Shown: positions 21,728-35,778 of the stretch, one piece after another | Numbering within the stretch: the stretch's first letter is position 1 | How the letters are laid out: every line of letters starts with the position of its first letter | Source: Hysterangium stoloniferum | Lineage: Eukaryota; Basidiomycota; Agaricomycetes; Hysterangiales; Hysterangiaceae | Assembly: GCA_015178975.1 (NCBI GenBank) | Contig: WHVD01000037.1 | Span: 496,001 to 560,000 of the forward strand | Length of the DNA stretch: 64,000 bases | Direction of reading: 5' to 3' | Notes under the pieces: model-generated | The model's input: the letters and a program-made list of their open reading frames with translations, nothing else | Databases searched by the model: none | Told to the model about the DNA's origin: nothing | Made by a program: the position numbers and the translations under genes

Positions 21728-24124
21728 ATGAGCGAGATTGCTTCATCTTCCTCTGTTCCTACGTCGCCTGATAACACCCCGCCGTCCTCAGTATCTTCAC
21801 CCATCTTAGACAAGGCAGCTTTTTCGTATGTCTCAGAAAATGACAAGTTGGAGGCTGCACATCTAAAGGCGGCTGCTAACAAGGCATTTCAAAGTATAGA
21901 TGAATAGTTCTATGAAATTGTGATAAAGCTGAACCCATTTTGTTTAGATCATGAATTTCCCAACGCCGCACATCTCTATTCTTTAGCAATAAACCGAAAT
22001 CCTATGGACCCCACCCTTTACTGCAATCGTGAGTCTTTAGTTCTCCATCGTTCTGATATTTCGATTATCCATTGTATACCAGGTGCATATGCCAGGATGA
22101 AGATTGAGGAACAGGGCTACGCTATTGATGATGCTAGTCTGTGGTTTGTTTGCTGCATTTCAGTTCTTCAACTAACAACCATCTTTAATGCAGCTAAAGC
22201 AATCGAGCTTGATCCAAAATATGTCAAAGCTTACTATCGGTGGGTAACGAGTTAAATATTCTTCTCTGTCAAAATCCTCTAAGGGTACGGACAGGCGCGC
22301 ACTCTGCCAACTGGCAATAGCTCGCCCGCAAAAAGCAGTCATAGACTTCAAGAAGGTTTTGGCACTTGAACCACAAAATAAACTCGCCCGACAACAACTC
22401 GATGCCACTCAAAAGTTGATCAGGAAAGCTGAGTTTGAGAAGGTGAGTGTCAAGAAATTTCGACCCCTTACCTCTGTATCTTGACTACACTTTTTTCAGG
22501 CTATTGAAGTGGAGGAAGAGCAGAATGCTGCGGAACGATGTGTGGACATCATCAAAGATGGTACATTTCCATTGTACATGGCCTTCATTCATCTAAATCT
22601 TGAGCAGGTGGCTGCGAGCTTGACAAATCATATGCTGGTCCACAACTGGAGATGACGGATGGCAAATATAGAATAACCCAAGAATTTGTCGATTCAATGC
22701 TTGGATGGTTCGAACAAGGCAAGACGCTACCTCGGCGTTACGTATGGGAGATCATTCTGGGTTGCTACAACGAACTTTTGAAGGAGGAGAGTCTCACGGA
22801 ACTAGTCTTAGAACAGGGAATTACCTGTGATGTGATAGGCGATATACACGGTGACTATATTTATATCCAGAGAGACACAGGCTAATGAAATATGTAGGAC
22901 AATATTATGACATGTTACATCTGCTATCTTTGACCGGTAAACCATCTAATACCCACTGTTTACTTTTTAATGGAGATTTCGTCGATCGTGGCTCGTGGTC
23001 TATTGAAGTAATTCTGACATTATTTTCATACAAATGTAAGCCTGCCCTGTTGTTCAACTTGCAGCAAGTAATTGGTTTTAGGGTTATATCCGCATCGAGT
23101 AAAGCTTAACCGTGGAAACCATGAAACAAAGTCCATGAACTCTGTTTATGTCAGTCTGAGTGTTCATTCGTAAAAGAGTGCCTATACTCATCAATTCCCA
23201 GGGTTTTGAAGGCGAAGCGAAGCACAAACATGGCGAATTGACTTACAAGGTATGTGTCTCGTCTTACATGTGCACAATCATTCTAATAGAAATTAGTTAT
23301 TCGCTCATGTCTTCACGGCATTGCCATTAGCGACCTTGATCTCGGCATCCCTTCCGCCTCTTCCATCACAATGCGCTATTCTGTCTCCAGAGGGTCGTAA
23401 GCGTTACTTTGTGGTGCATGGTGGATTGTTCAGTCATGATGGTGTCACACTGGATGATATCCGCAAAGTTCCACGACTCGGTCAACAACCTGGTAACGAT
23501 GGCCTCATGTGCGAGGTAGTAACTTGTTCGCCCCTAACGGGATGTCGTTGATTAACGCGCGGCTTGCGAATAGCTTTTATGGACAGATCCTCAAGAAATG
23601 CCTGGTCGAGGTCCCAGCAAACGAGTTGGTAAAAGTGTCGTATGAATGTAATATCACACTCACCTTCGTCTTTAGGGAGTAGGCATCGGTTTTGGTCCTG
23701 ACGTGACGAAGCGATGGTGTAAGGAAAATGGAATTACAGGCGTGATACGTTCACATGAGGTCCGGCAAGGTTAGTCGGTATATGTACATCTTATTTACTT
23801 TTACCTGATGTGATATTGGCATGACAGGAGGATACGCCATTGAGCACGAGGGCCTGTGCACCACGGTAACAACCAACCCCATCGATCTGTCCATTATTGA
23901 ATTCTTGTGACTAGGTTTTCTCTGCACCAAATTATGTCGATCAAGTTGGAAATAAGGGTGCATATGTACGTAACTCTTTGCTTTGTGTCAGATTTTTATT
24001 TACAATATCTCAGATCCGAATCGACGCGAACGGCACACAGTCGTATTTTACTTTTGAGGCGAAGGAACATCCACCAATGCGGCCCATGGCGTACGCCTCA
24101 AATATGGCGAATATGATTATGTAG
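21728..24124 (+). CDS. PPT1: Serine/threonine protein phosphatase 5 (TPR + PP2A-like catalytic domain)
   Basis: Sixteen exons join in frame to 543 aa: 21728-21893, 21948-22028, 22083-22136, 22194-22243, 22284-22442, 22500-22560, 22608-22850, 22898-23035, 23082-23149, 23202-23249, 23297-23515, 23574-23624, 23676-23769, 23828-23865, 23915-23965, 24014-24124. The N-terminal half holds three TPRs (ANKAFQ.., [24 protein letters not shown]) that bind the Hsp90 tail. The catalytic half has the metal motifs GDIHG, GDFVDRG and RGNHE, then HGGLF, RSHEV and SAPNYVD. PP5 is kept off by its TPRs and released by Hsp90 or lipids. Where most phosphatases have a C-terminal aromatic switch, the tail here ends SNMANMIM. 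The methionine at 21728 is preferred over 21716 because it matches the family's acidic, Ser-rich start. Confidence 0.95.
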
Positions 24125-24264
24125 AATTGAAATGAATTATCTTTAACCTTTTTCCATAAAAATATTAAAAGAAAATGTAATTGAAAGCGATCTACTGGCT
24201 CTTAGTGTTTCTTACGTAAAGGGTATGAAGCGCCCACCTTCTTCAAAGACAACTTCTCATTGAC

Positions 24265-27059
24265 ATGAACAGACCCAAGCTAGCAGCATTCTTTGACGAC
24301 GACGAGGATTCGCCTTTTCCAGTGCGATTGGATTGCATCTTCTTAACTCATAAGCTGTGGCTCACCCGTGACAATTCTTAGCAAAAGAGTGTCGACAATC
24401 AAAAGCTCTCACAGTATACGCAAGGTCACTACAATTACCTCTGAAGATTGTTTACAATATTCATCTATCTTTTTAGGAACTGTTCGTAAATCAAAAAGAG
24501 AGAAAGAAAGAGAAGCCGCAGAGGCAAAGAAGAGGTTCGCAAATGTTGTATACATTGCGCTTTATCTAATGCAAGTTCAGAGAGGAAGAACAAGAAGCGG
24601 CCAGAGCATACGCTGAATTCGTGGACGCCTTCGATACAGATGCTGCGTCAAAAGGGAAGCGAAATACTTTTGTGAAAGCTGGCGGAAGAGAGGAGGTTTA
24701 CGCGCCAAAACAACGCGAAGCGAAAGACGTAGAGGAGCAGGTGAGGGGTAAATTTTATCCCTTGTACACGTCATTACAAGCAGTGTTTGGATTCTAGGAT
24801 TTCCGTTCCTCAGAGCATGCCTCCCAGCCGTTGCCACCTCCCAAAGGAAAGGGAAAGCGGGCAATGGACACATTTCTGGAAGAATTAAAACGGTGGGTCC
24901 ATTAATCGCTCTGATCTATGTGAACTTATGCCACCATCGCTAGAGATCAAGCTGACAGAGAAGACCGATTGAAAAGACGAGCCGATGGCAAGTTTTATAC
25001 ACCGTGTTTTCCTCGTCATTTATTCTAATCCGTCTCATCAAACAAAGCCCACGGAAAATCCGTCAGCTCGCTTGCAGGTAACTAAATTACGAACGGATGA
25101 CCGATTGCACCTCCTGAATAGTTTTACAGCCTACGAGAATCAAACCGGTAGCAAAGACCGTGGTGACCCGGCTGTACGTATAAACTAACAAGCTTAAAGG
25201 AGTTTACACTGATATTCTGAAACAGACGTCAAACATATTTGTTGCGAATCTCCCACAGAATATCACCGAGGCTACACTAGGAAACTTTTTTGCTCGACTG
25301 GGTCCCGTGGCATCTGTAGGCAGCATTATTAATTGAAACGGCTAGTCTTTGACATCATTTTCAGGTTAAAATCATGTGGCCTCGAGCGGATGTTTCCGCT
25401 GGCCCTGGTGCTGACATCACTTCCTCGCGGCGCGCAAAGAGTGCTGGCCTTAGTGGTTTTGTTTCATACATGACGCGACGTGATGCAGAGGTTGCTGTCC
25501 GTGAAATGGATGGCTACGACTGGGGCGGATTTATTCTGAGAGTGGGTTGGAGCAAGGCTGTCCCTGTAGGCCCGAAGGCAGCATTTGGTACGTGCCTTTA
25601 ATATCGCAATATATGGATTATTTAATCCCTCAATTCAATAGGTGGCGAAAGGACTCGCTCTCGCTCTCGATCCCGCTCTCCTGAACGAAGGCGGCGCAGT
25701 CGAAGTCGTTCACGAGATCGTTACCGTTCCAGGAGCCATTCACGCGAATACTCTCGGAGGAATCGGAGTCGCTCATGGAGTCGTAGCAGAAGTAGATCTC
25801 GACATTATCGACATAGATCGTACTCCCCCCGAAGGACAATAAATGCAGAAGAAGAGCTTTTCATTCGCACCGTAGCACATAAAGTGCGCGAACAGGGCCA
25901 GCAATTTGAGGATGTTTTACGAGATCGTGAAAATGGTAGGCCGAAGTTTGCATTTTTGTGGGACCTGAAGGTGACGGGCATAGTTACTTATCAATATTTC
26001 TTACTCATGGCTTTCCTCCAGAGTCCAGAATTCCGATTTTATCGATCATTGCTAGAATCAAGTCGAAGTATTCACAGTGGGTTCGAAGATGAGGTAATTG
26101 ATTCAGTCCTGGGACAATTTTTCCGATGTTCATACTGTATAGGGGTATAATTCTATATACTCCACGGATTCTGCAGAAGAATCTGAGAAAGAACGTAGTC
26201 GTAAAGGTCAGCTCGGAAAATTGGCACGAAGACGTTTTCAAGCTATGCTCCGAGGAATGACTGGACGACGAGGAGAACTTGCACGGTGTATGGCATTTAG
26301 CCTTGAACATGCCGATGCTGCTTCGGAGGTTCGTTTATTGATTCGATCTTGGTAGTATTGCTGATCGTCGCCCTCCCTATTGGTCAGATTGTTGACATCA
26401 TTGTAGCGTCGCTCCTTGTGGATGGGACAGCTGTCCCTCGCAAAGTATCTCGACTTTATCTGATCTGCGATATTCTGCATAACTCGGCGGCGTCCATCCC
26501 TAATGCATGGAAGTTTCGACAGGAATTCCAATCCAGGTTAGGTCTTGTATTCGATCACTTATCGACCATATACCACTCTTTTCCGGGGAGAATCACCGCC
26601 GAGTCCTTCAAGGCTCAGATATTAGCAGTCGTGGAGGTGTGGGAAGACTGGATTGTCTTTCCTGCAGAGACTACGTCAGAACTGAGGACTCGTCTGGAAG
26701 GCTCACTGGAGCAACAACAACGGCAGAAAGAAGACGAAAATAAGAATTCCTCAACATCTGTCGAGCTCCCGTCACAATCATTTGCATCCCGATTTAAAGC
26801 CAGCTCATTCAAACCCGCTGAAGAACCTGCTGAGGCAGAGACCTCTCCAGCAGACCTTGATGGGGCACCGATAGCAGGTGCCGATATTGATGGGGAACCT
26901 TTAATAGGTGATGACGTCGATGGTGAACCGTTAGTCGAGAGCAATGTAGATGGAGACCCTATGGACGATGTTGATGGAGAACCGATGGTACTGGAAAGCA
27001 ATTCCGACGATGTTGACGGGGAACCCATGGATGATGTTGATGGTGATCCATTAGATTAA
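24265..27059 (+). CDS. SR140/U2SURP-type U2 snRNP-associated splicing factor
   Basis: The order of domains is that of human U2SURP. A short acidic/basic N-terminus (MNRPKLAAFFDDDED) and charged helices come first, then an RRM (NIFVANLPQNITEATL at about 25230, GFVSYMTRRDAEVAV at about 25455). An RS-rich block, a SURP module (EEELFIRTVAHKVREQG, FLWDL, PEFRFYR) and a CID-like helical domain (ILHNSAASIPNAW, VWEDW) follow. The C-terminus has 8 degenerate copies of an acidic DVDGEPL-type repeat (26845-27056), also seen in animal U2SURP. The protein binds U2 snRNP and takes part in splicing. Introns are numerous and I did not fix every border; the second intron in particular is uncertain. It starts 141 bp after PPT1 on the same strand. 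Confidence 0.88.
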
Positions 27060-27285
27060 TAATTTGCTGTTACTATTACCGAGGAATCTCTTGCTTTTTT
27101 TTGGACTGTAATTGCACCACCAAATTCCACATTGAACGAGGAATAACTACTAATATGTTTTCATGATTTTATGCGATATACAAGGGCTTGCAAGTGGACA
27201 ATAACAGTAAAAAGAATTAGTATCTTATATGTCCGTTCCACATGGATCTGGCTCTAAATAAATCCATCCAGATAGATATATAATC

Positions 27286-30200
27286 TTAATACCTGCGAGG
27301 CCTAGCCTCAGCGATCTGGAGCAAGGCAGCCTTGGCAGCTTGAAGAGCGGTTTCCGAGCCAATAATAGTTATCAAATTACCCTCCCGTCCTACCGTGATC
27401 TCCGCGCCAGTCTCCTGACGCAAACGAGTGACATTGGATCCTACGGTGACGATGATGAGGATAAAGCAACACATTGAAGGTATCGTGAAATTTCAATACC
27501 TTTTGTTCCTACAATCCTGGGGAAGACAGACCTGTCAGGAAGCGTGAGGAAGCCAACGTGAGTAGCCTTTTCTGCGTGCTCAATAGCTTCAGTAATAAGA
27601 GCCTTTGCCTTATCAAGTGCACCCTGGTCTTTGGCACGGAGTGTCCATTCGGACGTTCCTTCTTCAGCATCCTGATAGTTGGCAATGACCTGCCAGTGAA
27701 TGCCGTTGATTTCCGCGACACTCTCACTATCGTCAATACGGGATGTAGGGGCTTCGCCGGAAGGCTGCGGGGGAACAGCAGATTTAGTGGGACTGGTAGA
27801 TTGGTCGACGTTGACACCTAAGTTACGTAGATTCCTGAAGAAATTGCCTTGTTGGCTAATGACATGGTAGTACTTTAGAGGTACCACGACAACGTCTTTC
27901 AGCAACTCTGGTGCAGGTGCACGTACTTGCTTTTTGAGTTCCGCCACGACTGCTTGGACAACAGCTTTGGTACCGAGAACTTTGACGATATTGGCTGGTT
28001 CCTCATCCTTTAAGTCTGAGGCATTCTCAGGCTCGCCAACGTGGTGGTAAGACCTTGAACCAGGGAACTGCACTTGAGTCTTGGTACGAGTTTGCAATTC
28101 CTGTGCAGGAAGTATAAGTAACTGTAATCGTGATATCAAGTCAAACACACATTGAGATGCTGTCCCCCGCGTCCGATCATGGCCCTGTGCTGGGTAGCGG
28201 GTATAACAATACCCCAAATGACACGATCACGAAGTACATTGGCGGCCTTCTCCAGCTCAGCTTTCAGCTTGTTGACGAGCACGCGCTCGCCACGCAAACG
28301 GACCTCATCCGCCGACTCACCCTGTCTGGGGCTAAATTGCTCTCAATATTGTGAATGGGTTTTTAGACATTGTGAATCTCACAAGTGGACAAGTCCTGCC
28401 TGGACTTTGGGGTCTGGCGAGCCACCGCACCTAACCACAAGATCTCGGAGATCTTGACCGCCAGCACCAATCAAGGCACGATGGAATTTGCTCTCAATTT
28501 TTACCGTCACGGTCACTTCTTCGCTGACGCTGTCAGCAATGGCCATGATCGCGGCTTTCGCGGCAGCAACTGCCTTCTTTGTACCCCGGACAGTTATGTT
28601 CGCAACAGAGGTAGGCCCCGAATCTTCGGCTTTGTCAATGTCAATTAGTGCGTCGGTTTCGTTTTTAATCTCGTTAATAGATGCTCCTCCCTTGCCAAGA
28701 ATACGAGAAACCGCACGAGCAGGCACTGTGAACTTGAGGGTATTATTGGACTCTTTCTCATATTCCACAGCCTGTTCATATGTTTATAGAAAAAGTAGGT
28801 CGATAAAATGACGATACACGTACGTCCAAGATCTCGGCCTTCGCTCCCGCGACACCTTTCTTGCCACCCTTCACGAGGACTTCGTCGAACTTCAAGTTTT
28901 CACGTGTCTTCCCGCCTTCCGCATTTTCGTCACTCTCACGCGGGAAGGTAATCTTCACAGCATACTTGTCCTAAATCATAGCATTAGGATCAACGAACAT
29001 CAGACGCTGCTAGTGCGATTAAAGACTCACCTCCAACCGCATGACATATTTTCCATTTTGCCCAATAATAGACGAATGGTATTGACGAGGAACCTTGAGG
29101 ACCTCTGAGGTCTCGTCGGCAAGTTTCTCGATCTGACCTAGAATCCGGCGTTTTGCCTCCTCGACATTCTCCTTTCTGCCGATGATCTCCCCAACGAATA
29201 AGGCAACAGTAACAGAAACTATGAGCGTTCACACCTTGACTTTAGATTTCAAAGCAACAGGAGTTGTCTTCTTTTTCTTGCTTTCCTTCTCTTTCTCTTC
29301 TACCTCATCATTGAAGTCAAGCTTAACGTCCAGTTGTTCTCTGAGCCTATCGTTGAAAAAGGTAAGTACATCAATGATACATAGAAATGGTAGAGATGTA
29401 CCTGTTTACGCTGCTGCCATGCGCGCCAACAATTTTGCCAACGTATTCCCGACCAATTTCAAACTCAACGGACTGGAATAAACGTGAGCACAAAGGTAAT
29501 CATAGCCATGATAATAGCTAACGTGACTGTTGTCAATCTCATCGTTCTTCGCGTCTTCCACAATACGAAGAATTTCCTTTGAAGCACGGTCGACATCATC
29601 GCTTGAACCACGAATAACAATCACGTTCTCGTCTGCAGCGGTTCCGTTGAGTATCTTTACAGCTTCCGCACCTAGTTTGATGGCCAATGCCTTCTCTTCC
29701 CCGATGATAGCGTTCAAGGTCGTCCCGCCACGTCCGATAATAGCGCCATGCCACTTCTTGTCAACGAGGAGAGTTTCACTCTTGACATCGGCAGCGTCAG
29801 AAACAAGCTTCTTCAATTCCTTTTCCACCTCGTCCAGATGGTTGGCTTTCTCCGTTGGCAAAGGGGATGCTGAGGGAGAGGTGGGATCGTAAACCAGGAC
29901 GACGGAGGAAGACTCCGCGGACTCCGCCGGGAAATACATGATGACGTTGTGGGTATCATGAAGTTGCTTAAGCCTGATAAACCCAAATCAGTATGAACTT
30001 CAATATAACATTAAGGACCGTACTTCTTTGCAGATTTGCCTTGAATGATACGATGTAGAAGCCAGTCGATTTCAATCTCTCGGGTGGCACCAATGAGTTT
30101 TCCGATGAGACCAGAGAGCTTCCTGACGGCCGCATCTACATCAGCCTTCTCGCCAACGAAGTCGATGTTCACACTTCCTTGTTTATCCGCAGGAATGAAG

Positions 30201-31734
30201 GTGGGGGGATAAACAGCGACACTAGGATGTTCGCTTTCAACGGTTTTACTGAATGAGGTCCTATTGATATACGTCAGCAATTGCTTTGAAAGACTGATCG
30301 GCCCAGGTAGAGGATATTCGTGGATGTGCTGCGAGTTGGCTCTCTAGAGAATATTAAGCGGCTAACGCAAGCTATCAAATCAGCTCCAAGAGCGTACCTC
30401 CATAACTGCCTGTAAACCAGAAGACAAGTCAACAGGGAAACCCCAAATTTTGACATCTTCACCAGCTTCTTCAGGCTTGGGAACAACAACTGAGCACTTA
30501 GACCTGGTAAGTATTTCTTGGTTACCGGCGCCGACAAGAAGACGGTGTTGTCTCTTTGGCAGTTGGATAGACACGGATTGAAGACCAGTTTTCAGCTCTT
30601 CGATGGTGGCTTTGATGCGCTCAATGACACGACCAACAGCAGCGCGGTCTCCATTGACAACAATCTCCCTTTCCCTTTCAACCCAAGAGAGATGTACCTC
30701 CTCATCTTGTGCGACTGCTTCGAATTGACTTTTACGGGCCAGCACGAAGGGGATAAGATTCTGAGGTATATCCCGCACACGTTGGGTTGTCTTGGCGGTT
30801 TTCGTTGCAATGATAACGGAGATATGGCCACGAGCTTCTTCGGCAAGAGGAGCAGGTCCTTGAATAGTGATCGGAACCATAATGTCTTCTTCATCTCCAT
30901 CGGGCGTAGGGGTACTAGAGGCTGGTGTATGGCCGTTCAAACCGTTGGCCCCATTGATAGTAAACCCATCTTTACGCGGGATGTCGACCCTAACGCCAGT
31001 TTGGTCTCGAATCTGCTTCAAAATAGCGCCTAAGGCAGATGATGAAAATGGTATGCAGATAAAAGCAGAAACAATTGGTACCTTTAGGTCCGATGATAGC
31101 AGCAATTGTTGAACTAGGTGCATTGATGGTGAGAGTAACCTAAATGCTTAGGTGTATACATCAATTCAGCAAAAGTGAGTTGGCACGTACAACCGGGCTC
31201 AATGAAGAAACAAGCTGGCGCTTAGCCTTTTCCACTTCACGCTCGGATTCTCCTTTAACGAAGAATGTAGTTTGACCTGTTTTCCTCTGAGTTGAGGCCT
31301 CCACCTTGACCTTGAATTTTGCCATGGTGTTTTTCATTACATCACTCATGGTTCCCGCTTTGCCGTCTCTCCCAGCGCGCGACAAATTGACGGCACTTAG
31401 AGTGAACGACTCTGACATGAGCTTGTTCTTTGGGGCAGAAACCTTGATGCGAGGTCCAGTGGCGGCACCCCAAGCAGCAGCAGCAGGCCTGGGAGGAACG
31501 GAAGAGGCGAGGGATGGGAAAGCCACAGAAGAGTCTGTATCGAGGGCAGCCGGGGTACTAGTGCCACTTGAACGCTTGATCTTGGGCTCTTCCTTCCCAC
31601 CTAGAGATGGGAAAGGATCGGGAGCACCTTCCAACTCGTGTCTCCGCTAAAAAGACAAAAAAAAAGGTTAACGTTTCATGAGATGACGAAGCAGGTAAAA
31701 GTACCTGAAGATCAGCAGCAGAAAGAGTAGCCAT
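27286..31734 (-). CDS. SCP160: Scp160/vigilin multi-KH RNA-binding protein
   Basis: The start (ATG at 31734, MATLSAADLQ) is followed by a disordered segment with FPSL motifs. About eleven KH or KH-like units come next. Clear GxxG loops are GPKG, GRGG (twice), GAHG, GQNG, GKGG, GAGG and GTKG; others are degenerate (GAGN, SQQG, QGKS), as in yeast Scp160. The C-terminus ends AEARPRRY. The gene has many short introns; I checked the reading frame across most KH units but not every splice. Such proteins bind polysomal mRNA at the ER and affect translation and ploidy. It is convergent with the SR140 gene, with 226 bp between the stops. Confidence 0.9.
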
Positions 31735-32172
31735 AATATATTAGAGTACGATGTCCGAGAGACGATGAGCCAGTGACGGAGGGAGAGACCAGAGATGCGA
31801 TAGGTAGAAACTTGGGGAAGTCAGATAGTTAAAAAGACCTGGGCGTCGTGGCAAATTTGGGCGCCTAAAACAACTCTTATAATTAATGTTAAAGGTTTTA
31901 TTATGAATATGGAACAATAAAATAAAATATGACTATAAATATGACTAGTATTTAGTATGGGGTTCTTCTATTTTATGTACATGAGTTGTATACTTGGCTA
32001 TTGTGACAAACGCCAATGTCCCCATTTCCACTTCTCGCCACCTGAAACAAAAGACAGAAAGATTAAATGACGACGCGTTTAATGTCAAGCCGGACCTAAG
32101 TGCTGCAGACGTGCACGTGATGATGTTCGTCATTTGTACCGTTGTCCTTAGTATTTGGAGCTATCATCCTTC
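31735..32172. promoter_or_regulatory. Divergent intergenic region between SCP160 and vacuolar protease
   Basis: The two genes point away from each other across 438 bp, so this must hold both promoters. It is AT-rich; I see no motif clear enough to name. Confidence 0.5.
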
Positions 32173-35047
32173 ATGGATCTGAAAACTCGTCTGAAGAACA
32201 TAGCTTATTCTGCACTCTCCTTCACCGTTCCCGCCACAACTTGTCTCACTTTGTTATTCTATGCCGCCATCTTCATATCGTCCGTCGTGCAAGAAGAGCG
32301 TGTCCCTACACCTCCCCCACACTCTGATCAGCACGGTCTTGACTTACAGACTGCTCTACGCGACCTTCAAATAGTGAGTCTGGCGAAACGCCTCACACTA
32401 GTCCTAATATCTCTGTACCCGCCCAGATTGCCAGTGGACCCCATCCCTACAATTCTCATGCCAATGATGCTGTTCATTCTCACATCATCTCCCGCTTGAC
32501 CCAGGTTACTGGGCTTCACAATAACGTGCATATTGCGAATGATCTCCAGAGTAATGCGACTTGGTATTCTGGAAACGGCATATATTTTGAAGGAAATAAT
32601 GTCCTCGTTAAAATAGATGGCAGACAACCCGAACTAGATGCTGTCCTTTTCTCTGCTCACTTTGATTCAGTATCTACTGCACCTGGCGCGACTGATGACG
32701 GCATGGGTGTCGCGACGCTGCTACAACTTGTGGAATACTTTGCAAACAATACTCCTAGGCGTACGGTCGTCTTCAACATCAACAACGGTGAAGAGGATGG
32801 GTTACATGGCGCACATGCGTAATTATGATGCGTTCTTAGATATCGGATGATTGACAATCTCACATCATCTCTAGTTTCCTGGAGCATCCGTGGTCTTCAC
32901 TGCCGAAGACTTTTTTGAATCTCGAAGGCGCTGGTGCTGGCGGGTAGGCTGATATTCTTTAATTCATGTATTCAAGTGCTTAAATTGAACTGAAGGCGAG
33001 CGGTCCTCTTCCGGACATCGTCTACTAGCGTTACGAAGGCTTTCCGTGGCGTCCCACATCCTTTCGGCTCCGTTTTATCTGCTGACGGATTTTCTCTCGG
33101 TTTGATCAAGTCGGGCACGGATTATTCCGTTTATCAAGCTGGAGGCATGAGAGGTCTGGATCTAGCATTTTATAAGCGTAGGAGTCTATATCACACAAAC
33201 CGAGATTCCGTTCCCAGTCTTGAGGGGCCTAATCCTTTGTGGAACATGATGGAATCCGCTCTTTTTGCTGGTATCGCTCTGACTGAGGGCGACAGTTCAT
33301 CAGATGACAAAGGTTCTGCTGTGTACTTTGATCGTAAGTATCAGATCAAGTGGGTGTCGGTTTTGTTATATTGTGTTAACTGGCCTTGCTCAGTGTTCGG
33401 TGAAACGTTGGTTGTATTTTCATTGCGTACTGCTTTCATCATCAGCGTAGTTCTTCTTGTTGTCGGTCCATTGCTGGTGTCGGCCGGAATCGCCGCCGTC
33501 TACGTTCAAGGAAAACTTCACTGGTCTTTCAGAGGATGGCTCAGGTTCCCACTAACGATCGCAGTGGGACTGGGACTACTTCTCGGACTAGCCGCATTGT
33601 ACAATTACGTGAACCCAAATGTAAGATATTCCTGTTATGTTAGTTCACGCCTTTACTGAGTTTTTTTTTTTTCTGATGCAGATAGTGTATTCGTCCCATT
33701 ATACTGTTGCTATCTCCTTCATGGCGTTGGCTTTTGCTTCAGTCCACATTCCACTTTTAATTTTTTCCTCTTGGCATCCTGTTCCTCAACAGAAGTCAAT
33801 TATCTTGCTCGAGTCCTACATAATATGGTGGATACTTCTTGTCTACAATACAATCCTCATCAATCAGTACCAAATCGGGGGACTATATGTCATATTTTTC
33901 TTCCATATAAGCTATTTTCTCGCCCTTGTCGTTACCTTGGCAGAGCTCCTTCAGACCCCACCGACAGAGCACACACATTCTAGTAATATCCATCAACACA
34001 ACTCTCGCAACGGTGGTCAAATCAATGGTGATGACACCGAAACAACACCGCTTCTTCGCAGGCCAGAAAATTCGATCGAGCGTGACATCCAGGAAGGAGA
34101 GCACTTCGGGTTTTGGACAGCGGAATTTCTACTTCTGGTACCTTTCCCGGCTATCCTGGTGACTCAAATGGGCCTGATGTTGCTCGGAGCTCTTTCCCAA
34201 ACACTTGCTGATGGAAGCCCTGCGATAACCGGTAGATTTTTGGCAAATGAAATTTATATTCGTCTGACGGATTATTTTAGTATATGGAGCCATGGCGTTG
34301 CTAAGCTTCCTAATTGTGCTGCCCCTGTCGCCCTTCATTCACAAGTTGCACCGTTACGTTTCTGTGGGCTTCCTCAGTATCCTGATAATCACTGGTATAT
34401 ATTGCCTGGTCGCTTTCCCCTTCTCTCAGACATCTCCCTTGAAGGTCAAGTTTTCACAAGTGGTTGACCTTGACAATGGGTCGAATGTAGTTAACCTTGA
34501 CGGCCTCGCAGGTTATATGAAAGAAAGCATCGTCAGCAGCTTTCCGTCAACATGGAATCAGAAAGTAAATTGCACTGATGTGCCGGGCAGCCTACAACGT
34601 TGTCAATGGTCGGGACTGTCACCCTCGGTCGTCCCTCACAACTCCGAGGATTGGCTGTCCTTTAATGCCACTCTTGCGGGGCCGGGGGCAGCATTGATTA
34701 AAATTAAGGGGGAAAATACTCGGTCTTGTAGGATCTATTTTGATCATCCAGTCAACACTATTCGCATCGAAGACACAAGCGGGGAAGTACAAACAGACTA
34801 CCCTTTTCCTCGTGAAGGAATAAAGCGATTAAACCTTTGGAGCAGGAAATGGGGCAAAGAATTTGTGGTTACAGCCACCTGGAGCGGATCGCAGTCATTG
34901 TCTGGACGTGTGTCCTGTGGGTGGGCTGAGATCACGGAGGGGCGCATTCCGGCGTTTGCAGAGATTTTAGCATTTTTGCCCAATTGGGTAGGGGCCACCA
35001 AATCTAATGACGCATTAGTTGAGGCTTTTAAAGTCTTTTCTGTATAA
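32173..35047 (+). CDS. Vacuolar membrane protease, M28 family (Pff1-like)
   Basis: An N-terminal membrane span (TTCLTLLFYAAIFIS) is followed by an M28 metallopeptidase domain. Zinc-ligand motifs are AHFDSVSTAPGATDDG and the catalytic pair NNGEEDGLHGAHA; further ligand regions are LNLEGAGAG and the SGTDYSVY segment. The C-terminal half has about eight hydrophobic spans (for example ISVVLLVVGPLLVSAGI, IVLPLSPF) and a lumenal domain with DLDGLAGY, ending KVFSV. This matches the fungal vacuolar membrane protease family of about 900-1000 aa. The lumenal end has an N-glycan site (NCT). Two nearby methionines (32155, 32173) are possible starts. An intron near 34,270-34,330 changes frame. Confidence 0.92.
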
Positions 35048-35098
35048 TAGTCAAGTTTTTGGTTATTTCCTGGACGTTACGTGTGACATAACGCGTTA

Positions 35099-35778
35099 CA
35101 GCTGTTCCGAATATCTATGGCTGGGTTTCAAAATTCAAAAAAAGTCCCACTTTGGAATTCATGGACAAAGTGTGTGATATCTCACAAACAGAGTGCAATT
35201 AAGACCCAATATTTTAGGACATGTATTATATATAATAGAGGTATCTATCTATATATATATTTGGGCTTATGACGCCTTATTTAATATTCAGCTCAATATC
35301 ACTGCAATTGTTCTACATTGTCACATGCATGTCTAGGTTCTGAAAAATAATAATATATATTTATCCTAAATGTTCGTTGAGTTTTGAGGCTTAATACTGC
35401 CTTCTGAACCTGGTGACTAGGCACATTTCAAGCTAGCATATAGTGAGTAGTATGCTGTGTTCAACAAGGCACATTAAACCCCACAGCTCATAAAATATTT
35501 ATATACAATACATAACATTAATTCCCCAAGGCTAGAGGAAAATCTGATAATAATTGAAGGGTGGAGAGCCATTGAAGTGATATTGAGCTGAATATTAAAT
35601 AAGGTGTCATAAGACCAAATATATACATATATAGATACCTCTACACTATCAAATATATATCCTAAAATCCTGTGTCTTAACTCCACTCCGTTCGGGAGAT
35701 ATCACAAAATTTGTCTGTGAATCCAAAGCGGGACTTTTTTGAATTTTGAAACCCCACCATAGATATCCGGAACAGCTG
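35099..35778. mobile_element. 680-bp MITE with about 220-bp terminal inverted repeats, TA target site
   Basis: The ends are CAGCTGTTCCG and its reverse complement, with TA immediately outside both (35097-35098, 35779-35780). The two arms match for about 220 bp at roughly 85 percent by eye; the centre (about 35330-35560) is AT-rich and non-coding. It is the same family as 6591-7430. TA target and lack of genes point to a non-autonomous Tc1/mariner-type element. A paralogous empty site sits at about 35931-35987. Confidence 0.9.

Noticed and set aside
26615-27028. 137-aa minus-strand frame (Ser/Gly/Pro-rich)
   Set aside because: It is the antisense shadow of the acidic DVDGEP repeats of SR140.
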